Assembly (NCBI RefSeq): GCF_000715075.1
Contig: NC_134097.1
Span: 127,656,997 to 127,720,996, forward strand
Source: Nicotiana tabacum
Taxonomy: Eukaryota; Streptophyta; Magnoliopsida; Solanales; Solanaceae
Direction: 5' to 3'
Length of the DNA: 64,000 nucleotides
The notes under the pieces were generated by a model, which was not told the DNA's origin, did no database searches, and saw nothing but the letters and a program-made list of their open reading frames with translations. Every line of letters starts with the position of its first letter. Position 1 is the first letter of the stretch. This document shows, piece after piece, positions 11,621-22,385 of this stretch. A program made the position numbers and the translations under genes.

Positions 11621-13697
11621 AGAGTGCATAATGTACATAATGTGCATAGTATGCATAATGTAACATAGTATAACAAAAATAAAAAATCCCCAAGCAAGAA
11701 ACTGGGGCAAGGGTTGCGCTTGTTGTAAGCAAATATGGTTCCGAAGGTTGTAATTTTAAACCCCAAATTTATTTTGTTTTTGCGCCTTTAATACCCTTTC
11801 TTTCTAGCCTATCCAAAACCCACATTACGATCCAAAGAAAGACCTTCTGATCAGTCTTCAAAAGATGTCAAGTCAGACAAATGAGAGTCTTACCGGTGAA
11901 CATAACATTCTGTTCCACAGCAGAAAGGACTCTAATCTCCAGCAGAGAGAGTCATACTGGCAACACTCCAAATCCTCAGCTGGAAAGTGATATAAATGAG
12001 AGAGTCTTATCGGTGAAAATCTTCACGGACACCATAATGCGATGAAAGCTGAGAGAAAAACCAAAATGAGAGAGGCTTGATAGTGAAAACCCTTCGGGCA
12101 CTACAAGTCGAATAAGATTGAGAATCAGATGGGGAATTGTCAATTGAAGGTCTTGAAAGACGATTGACGGCGGAGGATAGGCCACATGTGCGTGTCATGA
12201 CCATTAGAGTCAGTATCTGCGTTTGATAGGTTTTTATTTATAGTTTCTTTTGTTAAAGAGTCATCTTTTCCTTTGTCTTTTATTTTGTTCCTTTTTATCT
12301 TTCTCCTTTCATAGAAAATTCCCCAGTAGAGTCTGTTTGGTCAGAACCAGTGGGAAATAACTTCAAAATAGGCCATCAGCTTTCCAATCATGCAAGATGA
12401 GATCTGACTAGTACATCCAAATGGTATAGTCAGCAAGGAACAAACGCGAGGCCAGTGTCAAAAAAAAAGATATCCCCAGCAAAAGGGAATTGACAAAAGG
12501 ATTGACGAGTGTCAAGAGGGATATCCTTGCCAAAATCAAAGGTTATAAACCTCAAAGCCGAGGCCCGTGGACAAAGCAAGGAGAGCAATGGGCATGATTT
12601 GGGAAATTCATGCAAGACTAAAAGGTCGGGGAAATGCCAGTTTCCGAGCTATGCCACAAAAGAAGAAGGATATCCCCAGCAGAAACGGATTATCCCCAGC
12701 AAATAATATCATCCCCAACAAGTTTTGGAGCGTAGAGCAGGGAAGGAGAAAGGGAAAAGCCATCCCAGTAGGAGTATCACAACCAACCACCGCGTTTTAA
12801 ACTAACAAATTTTGTTTGATTTGAAATAGGTAAAGAAAAGGGCGTTGATAACGGAAATGCATGCCACAAGAAAGATTATCAAACTGGGGCAGAAAATTTT
12901 CCTTCCATTTAGAAAATTTTCTGGAAGTCAGGTACCCATTTGGGGAAGAATAAAGATAACACCAGGGAAGTGATCTTTGAACCAGTGTTGCCCCCAACAC
13001 AATAAGTTTCAATGGAGGAAGTTGTTCCCCAGCAGACAGAACAAAGGGATGAAACTTGTGCTCAAAAAAGCAAAAGGCCAGTATCATTCCCAACAGCCTT
13101 CCGAAGAGTGAAGCACTAGTTCTGAAGGAATCAGAATCCCCCAGCAGTGTTATCCTCGACAGCGTTATCCCCAGCTGATAACATTTTATAACCCCAACAG
13201 GTAAGTAAATAATTCCCCAACAGTGTTATCTCCAGCAGTTTCGAGGAGTCCAACACAAGTTTGGTGAAAATTGGTATCCTCAGCGGTTACTTTCGGGGAA
13301 AGGCAAAACGAGTCTTAAGGGAGGTAGTCTTCGAAGGAAGAAGCTATGCAAAAAAAAAAAAAAAAAGAAAAAGAAAAAAAAAAGGAAAAAAAAGGGGGAA
13401 GTAGTTTGCAGAGGAATGAAACATCCTACTTAAAAGGAAGTAGTTTTGGAAGGAGTAAGATAATATATTTACTCAACAGAGTTATCCTCAGCAGAGTTAT
13501 CCCCAGCAGTTCGCAGTGTTATCCCCAGTGGATCATCAAGATGTAGAAGCATCCTCGACAGAGTTTCAACCAAGTTTCAAGAGGGTCGGACAACCCAGAG
13601 TGGGTAAGGAAGAAAAGGAAAATTCATCCCCAGCAAAATAATCCCCAGCATTTTCGAGGAAAGACAACACAGGTAAGTAAATAATTCAGGAATAAGG
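11621..13697. other. Non-coding interior with ATCCCCAGCA motif repeats
   Basis: No supported gene. 11880-12200 holds several copies of a GAGAGTCTTA-CCGGTGAA-type unit shared with 57489-57680. From 12470 to 13700 the phrase ATCCCCAGCA recurs irregularly, with GTTATCCCCAGC variants near 13140-13530. A pure A/G run lies at 13350-13400. Open frames across it are low-complexity. Confidence 0.55.
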
Positions 13698-14106
13698 AAA
13701 TGGTTCACGCATAGGAGACGCACTTCCTAAGTTTAAAGTTTCACCCATAGGAGATACATTTCCTCCTAAATTAGTTTTACCCATAGGAGAGGCATTTCCT
13801 CCTAAGTTTAGTTTTACCCATAGGAGAGGCATTTCCTCCTAAGTTTGTTTTTTTACCCATAGGAGATGCATTTCCTCCTAAGTTTGTTTTTACCCATAGG
13901 AGAAGCATTTCCTCCTAAGTTGTTTTTACCCATAGGAGAGACATTTCCTCCTAAGTTTAGTTTTACCCATAGGAGAGGCATTTCCTCCTAAGTTTATTTT
14001 TTACCCATAGGAGATACATTTCCTCCTAAGTTTAGTTTTACCGATAGGAGAGACATTTCCTCCTAAGTTTAGTTTTACCCATAGGAGAGGCATTTCCTCC
14101 TAAAGT
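13698..14106 (+). repeat. Tandem array I, ~37-bp units
   Basis: About eleven units of a CCCATAGGAGAGGCATTTCC-type repeat followed by TCCTAAGTTTAGTTTTA. Each unit contains the inverted pair TAGGAG / CTCCTA separated by about nine bases, so RNA from it could form a row of identical 6-bp hairpins. It lies in the untranslated part before the 3' LTR. Confidence 0.85.
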
Positions 14107-14931
14107 TTGAAATCAGGAGCCCGCCTGAAGAGAGGAATAACGTTTATTTTTAAAGTTGTTGTTGAAATCAGGAGCCCGCCTGAAGAGAGGAATGACGTTT
14201 ATTTTTAAAGATGTTGTTGAAGTCAGGAGCCCGCCTGAAGAGAGGAAAGACGTTTTATTTTTAAAAAAAAGTTGTTGACATCTCGCCTAACCTAAAGAAA
14301 GGAATGACATTTTTATTTTTAAAAGTTGTTGAAATCTCGCCAACCTAAAGAAAGGAATGACATTTTATTTTTAAAGTTGTTGTTGAAGTCAGGAGCCCGC
14401 CTGAAGAGAGGAATGACGTTTATTTTAAAAGTTGTTTGTTTGAAGTCAGGAGCCCGCCTGAAGAGAGGAATGACGTTTATTTTTAAAAGTTGTTTTTGAA
14501 ATCAGGAGCCCGCCTGAAGAGAAGGAATGTCATTTTATTTTTAGAGTTGTTTTTTGATATCAGGAGCCCGCCTGAAGAGAGGAAAGGCGTTTTATTTTCA
14601 AAGTTGTTTGTTGAAGTCAGGAGCCCGCCTGAAGAGAGGAATGACGTTTATTTTTCAAAATTGTTGTTGAAGTCAGGAGCCCGCCTGAAGAGAGGAATGA
14701 CGTTTATTTTTAAAGTTGTTGTTGAAGTCAGGAGCCCGCCTGAAGAGAGGAATGACGTTTTATTTTTAAAAGTTGTTGAAATCTCGCCAACCTAAAGAAA
14801 GGAATGACATTTTATTTTTAAAGATGTTGTTGAAGTCAGGAGCCCGCCTGAAGAGAGGAATGGCATTTTATTTTTAAAAGTTGTTGAAATTTCGCCAGCC
14901 TAAAGAAAGGAATGACATTTTCATTTCAAGT
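14107..14931 (+). repeat. Tandem array II, ~55-bp hairpin repeats
   Basis: About eleven units contain CAGGAGCCCGCCTGAAGAG followed by AGGAATGACGTTTATTTTTA; four degenerate units carry a TCTCGCCAACCTAAAG variant. The core CAGG-AGCCCG-CCTG can form a 4-bp stem with a six-base loop. Open frames such as 14490-14795 are read-through of the repeat and are not a gene. The array is related to that at 58930-59735. Confidence 0.85.
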
Positions 14932-15225
14932 GTTGAAGTTGGGAACCCGCCCATAGAACAGAGGAATACATTTCAGTCTTTTCATTTCAAGTGTTGAAGT
15001 TGGGAGCCCGCCCATAAAACAGAGGAATACATCCAGTCTTTTCATTTAGAGTGTTGAAGTTGGGAGCCCGCCCATACAACAGAGGAATACATTTCAGTCT
15101 TTTCATTTCAAGTGTTGAAGTTAGGAGCCCGCCAATAAGAACAGAGGAATACATTTCAGTCTTTACTTTTCAAGTGTTGAAGTTGGGAGCCCGCCCATAC
15201 AATAGAGGAATACATTTCAAGATCA
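14932..15225 (+). repeat. Tandem array III, ~60-bp hairpin repeats
   Basis: Five units contain GTTGGGAGCCCGCCCATA and GAGGAATACATTTCAGTC. The core changes from CAGG/CCTG of array II to TGGG/CCCA while the AGCCCG loop stays the same; the fourth unit (near 15122) is degenerate. The open frame at 15051-15305 is repeat read-through. Confidence 0.8.
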
Positions 15226-15728
15226 AGTCAGAAGGCAGTAAAGCAGAAGGTTACAACAGGAATCCCCAGCAGGAAACAATAAAAATCCCCAGCACCGGGA
15301 AGTAGAAGGTTGCAACAAGAGGTCCTAGCACAAATTCAAGCGCCTGAGTCAAAAGGAAGAAAAGACGCGTCTTAAAAGAAGCGGCTTGTGAACATTAAAT
15401 CATGCCCAGCATAACAAATCTGATGAAGAGAGATGTATCCCCAGGGGAACCACCGAAAAGCTTAATGAAGAAAGCCATGTCCCCAGCGGACCGAACAAAA
15501 TGATGAAAACGGGTATTCAGAAAAGCAAAGGGCCAGAAGTCTCGGAAGAAAAGCACCGGAAGAAACACAAGCCGACAAGAAAGCAAGGCAACAAGAACAA
15601 ATTGCAGTCTAGCCTAGCTTCTTGTTTTCTTTTAAGCACGGTGTAACAAGGAGATCGGTAAGCAGTGGTAATAGCATGCAAAAACAGTAACCTTGCAGTC
15701 CCACGGTAGTCCCAGCTACCAAAACTTC
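15226..15728. other. Non-coding tail of the element
   Basis: Nothing coding is seen. The stretch shares short phrases such as TAGTCTAGCTTCTT-like and CACGGTGTAACAAGG with 59920-59965 of the other Ogre-like element. Just before stem-loop D lies a small hairpin GGTAG-TCCCA-GCTACC (15705-15720). Confidence 0.55.
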
Positions 15729-15730
15729 CC

Positions 15731-15799
15731 GAACTACATTGACCTGATTCCTGTTTAGCCCAGGATATGTAGGAAACCTCTGAAACAAAGGTTCAGTCA
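15731..15799 (+). other. Ogre stem-loop copy D (pre-PPT position)
   Basis: Outer stem CTACAT (15734-15739) pairs with ATGTAG (15767-15772), a G:C to A:T double change relative to copies A-C. Inner stem TCCTG (15749-15753) pairs with CAGGA (15761-15765). A second hairpin AACCT/AGGTT spans 15775-15793. The counterpart is copy H at 60041. Confidence 0.75.
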
Positions 15800-15895
15800 A
15801 ATCTTTTTCAAAAAAAAAAATGCTTCACACGGAGTACTCGGATGGGCAAAAATCGCTCACTTTATCTTTGCACGAAAACCCTTCGTGTCTTCGAG

Positions 15896-15909
15896 CAAAG
15901 AGGGGCAGC
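15896..15909 (+). other. Polypurine tract
   Basis: CAAAGAGGGGCAGC directly abuts the 3' LTR start TGTAAGC. It matches CAAAGAGGGGAAGC at 60207-60220 before the other 3' LTR, apart from one A-to-C change. A polypurine tract primes plus-strand DNA synthesis. Confidence 0.8.
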
Positions 15910-18900
15910 TGTAAGCACGTGATTTTTGCCCTATATGAGAATTACTCCCAAAAAATCCAAAATAAAATAATTTTCCTTTGTGTGCAATTTTAGAATTTTT
16001 GTGACATTTTTGATAATTATTTGTATTTCTGTCGGTGCATGTTTATTTGTTAAATTAATAAAAAATACAAAAATATGTCACATTTTGCATGTAGGATTTT
16101 ATCCTACAATTGTTAGTAATTAAGTTTGTTTTACAAAAATTGAAAATTACAAAAAACAGATATCTTTTGCATTTTTAGCATTTAATGTCCAATTGTACAA
16201 TTTTATGCTTAATTATTACTTAATTGTGCGTTAATTGTTATTGGGAGTTAATTTGCGCTTTTATAACTTAATTTACTTCTATATAATAATTTAAGGATTT
16301 TTAGAATTTAGTTTTAGAAAATAAAAGAAGAAAAAAGAGCAAAAATATAAAGAAAATCGGAATTGAGCCTCTTCTTCAATTTCAAACCACAAGCCCAAAA
16401 ATTGCCCAACCTTCCCCATGACCCGGTCCATTTTAAACCGGGTCGACCCGGTCCATAACCCAAATACCCAACACCCCATATCTTACATTTGACAAAAAAA
16501 CAAACAAAAAAAAAAAAGAAAACAAAACCCTAAACCTACACTACCATCTGCCCCCCTCCTCTCTTTTCTTCTTCTTCCTCAAGCTTCAAGCAAGCAACCA
16601 TGGCTTCCCCCCCTTGCTGCTACCCTGCTGCCCAACGTCGACCACCCTCACACGACCTCCCCCTCCTCATCGTCCAAACGAACCCTCGAGACTCCAGCTC
16701 CACCATCGCCCAACGACAGCCATGAACGACCCCAAGAACCATGGCTGATGCTGCATCGTCTGTTTCTGGTTCTTGCTGCTGCCCGCAGCTGCTCCATCCA
16801 AACGACCAGCTGCTACTTCTTCTTCGCTACGTCCAAACAGACCCCATAGCTGCTACTGTTTCGTCGAGCTCGAACCTGAGCTAACATGGCTGCTGCCCGC
16901 GTCCAGCATGACGAGCAGCAATGTCACCAACGTTGCTGCCTCACTTCATCGTATACACGACCAGCTGCTTCTCCCTTCTGCTTCATCTTCTCCATAGCTG
17001 TTGCGTTTTCACTGTCCTCCATGGATGATGTCACTGCTGCATCGTCCAGCTGAGTCTAAAACTAACCCTCATCGCTGCCATGACTATGTTCTTCTGCTTC
17101 ACCTCCTTCGTTTGCTTCTTAAGTTCGTCTTCGTCGTCGTTTGTTCGATTTTTGGTTGGGGTCGTCAAAACAGTCCATACGAGTTCGTCGTTGGTCAATC
17201 ATTGTTCGTCGTTCAATCCGATTTGAACTATCTATATATTGCCTAAAAATAAATAAATGGTGTAGTAACTCCGCCTAGTCAAAAAATCAAACGAATAGGC
17301 CATTTAGGAACTTGGTAGGAATATTGTTTAGTTAAATAATATTGGTTAATTTCAGCATGTAAATGGTCTAGGATTAAAATTAGATTGCTAAGTTTTTTTT
17401 AATTTGACAAACTGAGAACATGCCTAGTATAATGTAACTAGGTAGTAACATGTGAATAAGACGGCTCAGGTCTAGTTTTATGTCATACACGTTGGGCCTG
17501 GGCCCGCAGTGGCAACGGTTTAGAAATTAAGGGTTAAACATTAATTAGCCTTTCAAATTCTGAAAATTCCCTTGGTTTCTGTCCATTGATTGTTGTTGGT
17601 GTTTCTGGATTTTTGTCTTGATTTTAAAATCTGTCACTAAGTTTCTCGTTGCTGGTTGTTACTGGTTGCTGGGGTTGCTGTTGTTTTATGCTACTGAATT
17701 TCTGCTGATCTCCCTTTTCTTTTGCTTCCAATATCAGGTACACAACTGACACGCTGGTTATTGTAAACCGAAATATGAAGCATGAATAAGAAAATGAAGA
17801 GTTGAAATTCTAAATTTAATTTAATTATATTTTGAATTTTATTTGTATGTATAAATTATTTAGCTTGCAAAAATCAGAATCATGTAGCTATTTAATATAT
17901 ATAGTGGAACATCCGACGATAGCTTAACGGATGAACTATCAATATATGGCCTAAAAATAAATAAATGGTGTAGTAACTCCGCATAGTCAAAAAATCAAAC
18001 GAATAGGCCATTTAGGAACTTGGTAGGAATATTGTTTAGTTAAATAATATTGGTTAATTTCAGCATGTAAATGGTCTAGGATTAAAATTAGATTGCTAAG
18101 TTTTTTTTTAATTTGACAAACTGAGAACATGCCTAGTATAATGTAACTAGGTAGTAACATGTGAATAAGACGGCCCAGGTCTAGTTTTATGTCATACACG
18201 TTGGGACTGGGCCCACAGTGGCAACGGACTGTCCTGTTTGCATCATTTTCAGATTTTATGAATCATATTCGAAACCCATCTATAACAACCCAAGCATGTA
18301 AATAAATTAAGATATTTTCTCTTTTATTTTGTAGAGACAAATTTAATAAGAGAAAAATATAGGCATTTTAGGACTGTCCTTTAAAAATAAAATGAGATGA
18401 GCCTCGCCCAATAAAATGCACCAATTGCGGGGCCCTCAATAAATGTTTAATTGAATATTTAGAATTCGGGATGGACTGTTTAGTGAATTCCACGGTCTTA
18501 CCCAGAAATAATAATACGCTAATCGCTTTAGGCACGATTTTAATAATAATACATTCCTAAACACGGGTGTGAATTTCATGCGACCCAAATCCAAATCCCA
18601 AAACATCAAATAAAATGTGTTCCGGATTGTGGGTGCATTTCATGTGACGCAGTCCAAAGACGTGTTTTAAGCGATGTTCACATTCTTTTAAAAATAATAA
18701 TAATAAAGTGGTAAAAAGTTAAAATTAGCACATCGGTTCATAATTGTATTAAAATCAGATAAATAAGCCTAATATGACAGTTGAGCGACCGTGCTAGAAC
18801 CACGGAATTCGGGAATGCCTAACACCTTCTCCCGGGTTAACAGAATTCCTTATCCGGATTTCTGGTACGCAGACTGTAATATGGAGTCATTCTTTTCCTC

Positions 18901-19044
18901 GATTCGGGATTATAATTGGTGACTTGTGACACCCTAAATCTCCCAAGTGGCGACTCTGAAATAAATAAATAAATCCCGTTTCGATTGTTCTTTAATTGGA
19001 AAAAACTCCTTCACCCTCGCGGGGCGGAAAAAGGAGGTGTGACA
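15910..19044 (+). repeat. 3' LTR, internally rearranged
   Basis: This LTR begins and ends like the 5' copy but is 3135 bp against 4067 bp. At about 17222 the alignment with 5475 breaks. A ~297-bp segment (17222-17518) follows that is a second copy of the LTR's own 7126-7419 / 17934-18227 region. Alignment then resumes at 17519 with 5' LTR position ~6711. The ~1.24 kb replaced in this way contains the putative TATA box. See the separate finding. Confidence 0.9.
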
Positions 19045-19049
19045 GGTAC

Positions 19050-19635
19050 GCGTGCAATTTTTTTTTGCAAAGCAGACACAAGTTAAAATGTGATACAAAA
19101 AGCGGGTATAGATGCAAATGCTCCAGATTTTTAGACCAAAAATAGAGCATGAAAACTGGCCTTTGAAAGTGATAAAGAAGCCATTAATACAAATGTAGAA
19201 GTTTTTGTAAATTTTAGAGTATAATGCAACAAATGAAAAACTAGAGGGGCGTAATGCAACAAAGTTTTTAGGCAACTCACATTACCTAAAAAAAGAGATA
19301 CTCAGCACATAATTAAAAGCGGTGAGTTGAGTTCCTAAATAGATAATAATTGCCTCTTAAGTAGTTCAAAGTTTTTCATATCTTATCTTTTGGCCCACTT
19401 TACTTTTCCATTCTCGAGATGGAAAGTCAAATTTAGGACCCTACTCACCAATAAAGGTAATATTGATTTACAATTGCCACCAAACATATGTGGTAGGCGT
19501 ATCAAATGTAGTATTAAAGTCATTTTCTTAGGTTAAGGTGGTCTCCTCCATGTCCAAAAAATTATTATTCCCAAATGATAGATGAATGTGCTCTTTTTTG
19601 TTCCATCATTTTATTTGCTTTCTTCCTACTTAGGG
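19050..19635. other. Intergenic DNA
   Basis: I see no gene. An AAAAAGCGGGTA phrase at 19098-19109 matches the sequence before the element's target site. The 113-codon reverse-strand frame at 18934-19275 runs across the LTR end into flanking DNA and is a chance frame. Confidence 0.55.
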
Positions 19636-22385
19636 ACCCCCAAGAATTACAACAACAACATTAACATATTGAGCGTAATTTTACAAGTAGAATCTGATGA
19701 GAACAGTGTGTACGCCTTACTTCTACTTTGTGAACATAGAGAGACTGTTTCCGATAGACCACTAAAAATTACAACAACAACAACGACAACAACAACAATA
19801 ACAAAAATAACATACCTAGTGTAATTCCACAAGTGATGTTTAGGGAGGGTAGCGAGTACACAGACATAATTCCTACCTTATGCAGGTGGAGAGGTTGTTT
19901 CAGATGTACTACTAAGAATAACAACGACAACAATAACATACCCAGTATAATTTCACAAGTGAGGTTTGGGGAGGATAGCGTGTACGCGGACCTTACTCCT
20001 ACCTTGTGCAGGTAGAGAGGTTGTTTCAGATGTACCACTAAGAATTACAACGACAACAATAATATACCCTGTATAATTTCACAAGTAGGGCTTGGGGAGG
20101 GTAGTGTGTACGCATGCCTTACTCCTACTTTGTACAGATAGAGAGATTGTTTCCGATAGACCACTAAGAATTATAACAACAACAATAACATAACCTAGTG
20201 TAATTCCACAAGTGGTGTTTAGGGATGGTAGCGTGTACCCAGACCTTACTCCTACCTTGTGCATGTAGAGAGGTTGTTTCAGATGTACCACAAAGAATTA
20301 CAATGACAACAATAATATACCCTGTGTAATTTCACAAGTAGGGAGAGTAGCGTGTACGCAGACCTTACTCCTACCTTGTGTAGGTAGAGAGGTTGTTTTA
20401 GATGTGCCACTAAGAATTACAACGACAACAATAATATACCATGTGTAATTTCAAAGTGGGATTTAGGGAGGGTAGTGTGTACGCAGACCTTACTCCTAAT
20501 TTGTATTGATAGAGTTTATTTTCGATAGACCACTAAGAATTACAATAACAACAATAACATACCTAGTTTAATTCCACAAAAAGTATTTAAAGAGGGTAGT
20601 GTGTACACAGACCTTACTCCAACCTTGTGTAGGTAGAGATATTATTTTAGATGTACCACTAAGAATTACAATGACAACAATAATATATTCTGTCTAATTT
20701 CACAAGTGGAGTTCGGGGAGGATAGTGTGTACGCAGATCTTACTCCTACTTTGTACAGATAGAGAGGTTATTTCCGATAGACCACTAATAATTGCAACGA
20801 TAATATACCTAGTGTAATAGCACAAGTGGTGTTTAGGAAGGGTAGCGTGTACGCAGACCTTACTCCTACCTTGTGCAGGTAGAGAGGTTGTAAAAGTGAA
20901 CGGAGTGAGTACAAAATACTACAACAACATACCCAGTAATCGTGGAGTCTAAGGAGGGTAGTGTGTACGCAGATCTTACCCCTGCCTGGTGAGGATAGAG
21001 AGGTTGTTTCATATAGACCCTCGGCTCATGAAAGTATAAGCACCACATTAATAAAAATATAGACAAGAAGGGACAATACCCAAAAGCCATATAAAAGCGG
21101 AATAAAATAACAAGATAGTAAGGTGATCAACAATGAAAGAAAATAATAACATACCTAGTGTAATTTCACAAGTGTGTTTAGGGAGGGCAGCGTGTACGCA
21201 GACCTTACTCCTAACTTGTGTGGGTAGAACTGTTTCAGATGTACTACTACGAACTACAACGACAACAATAATACACCCCGTATAATTCTTCAAGTGGTGT
21301 TTAGGAAGAGTAGCGTGTACACAGATCTTACTCCTTCCTTGTGCAGGTAGAGAGGTTGTTTCACATGTACTAGTAAGAATTACAATGGCAACAATAATAT
21401 ACCACATGTAATTCTATATGTGGTGTTTAGAGAGGGTAGCGTGTACGCAGTCTTTACTCCTACCTTGTGCAGGTAGAGAGGTTGTTTCAGATGTACCACT
21501 AAGAATTACAACGACAACAATAATATACCCCGTGTATTCCACAAGAAGGGTTTGAGGAGGGTAGTGTGTACGCAGACCTTACTCCTACTTTGTACAGATA
21601 GAGAGGTTGTTTCCGATAGACCACTAAGAATTGCAACAACAATAACATACCTAGTGTAATTCCGCAAGTGGTGTTTAGGGAGGGTAGTGTATACGCAGAC
21701 CTTACTCCTGCCTTGTGCAGACAGAGAGGTTGTTTCAGATGTACCACTAAGAATCACAACGACAGAAATAATATACCTTGTGTAATTCCACAAGTGGTAT
21801 TTAGGGAAGGTAGTGTGTACGCAGACCTTACTCCTGCCTTGTGCAGGTAGAGAGGTTGTTTCAGATGTACCACTAAGAATTACAATGACAACAATAATAT
21901 ACTCTGTGTAATTTCACAAGTTGGGTTTAGGGAGGGTAGTGCGTAGGTAGACCTTACTCCTACTTTATACAAATAGAGAGATTGCTTCCGATAGACCACT
22001 AAGAATTACAACAACAACAATATCATACCTAGTGTAATTCCACAAATGATGTTTAGGGAGGATAGCGTGTACGCGGACCTTACTCCTACCTTGTGCCGGT
22101 AGAGAGGCTGTTTCAGATGTACCACTAAGAATTACAACGACAACAATAATATACCCTGTGTAATTCCACAAGTGGAATTTGTGGAGGGTAGTGTGTACGC
22201 ATACCTTACTCCTACCTTGTGCAGGTAGAGAGGCTATTTCTGATAGACCACTAAGAATTACAATAACAGCAACATAACTAGTTTAATAAAACAAGTATTT
22301 GGGGAGGATAGTATATACACAAACTTTATTCCTACCTTGTGCATTCAAAAAAAATTATTTCCGATAGACCACTAAAAATTACTTT
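19636..22385 (-). repeat. Tandem array of SINE/RTE-LINE tail monomers
   Basis: About twenty head-to-tail monomers of ~125 bp (spacing of ACCACTAAGAATTAC mostly 119-129 bp) carry TGTGTACGCAGACCTTACTC, AGGTAGAGAGGTTGTTTC and ACAACGACAACAATA. On the minus strand this is the 3' tail typical of a Solanaceae tRNA-derived SINE (tobacco TS type) and its RTE-LINE partner, ending in TTG repeats. A more canonical copy with GACCCTCGGCTCATG interrupts the array at ~20890-21150. Monomers fall into two classes at the junction, GATAGACC and GATGTACC. Short frames rich in the same motif on both strands are repeat read-through. Confidence 0.85.

Larger units (their letters stand above)
4170..19044 (+). mobile_element. 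Non-autonomous Ogre-like (Ty3/gypsy, Tat lineage) LTR element
   Basis: The element is bounded by direct 5-bp duplications GGTAC (4165-4169 and 19045-19049). It has long LTRs that start TGTAAGCACG and end TGTGATA or TGTGACA, a tRNA-Arg-like primer site at 8241 and a polypurine tract at 15896-15909. The 7.7-kb interior has no gag, protease, reverse transcriptase or integrase frame. Parts of the interior can be matched by eye to the Ogre-like element at 41771: the pre-ORF1 leader, the stretch between protease and reverse transcriptase (GACATGC region near 10975), the post-integrase region (CGAAGGCATTTT near 11300) and the hairpin-repeat arrays. It therefore looks like a deletion derivative that kept its non-coding parts. 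When the genes were lost, before or after insertion, cannot be decided from one copy. Confidence 0.93.

Noticed and set aside
13698..14106. CRISPR-like regular repeat array
   Set aside because: The units are contiguous or vary only slightly between repeats, there are no unique spacers, and the genome is a plant's.
14490..15305. Repeat proteins with VRSPPEER and KLGARPYN motifs
   Set aside because: They are translations of the hairpin-repeat arrays; the unit lengths are not consistently multiples of three and both strands and several frames stay open only by repetition.
19647..22171. Many short frames with VHLKQPLYLHKVGVRSAYT-like peptides in the array
   Set aside because: They are the SINE/LINE tail monomer translated repeatedly; not a protein family.
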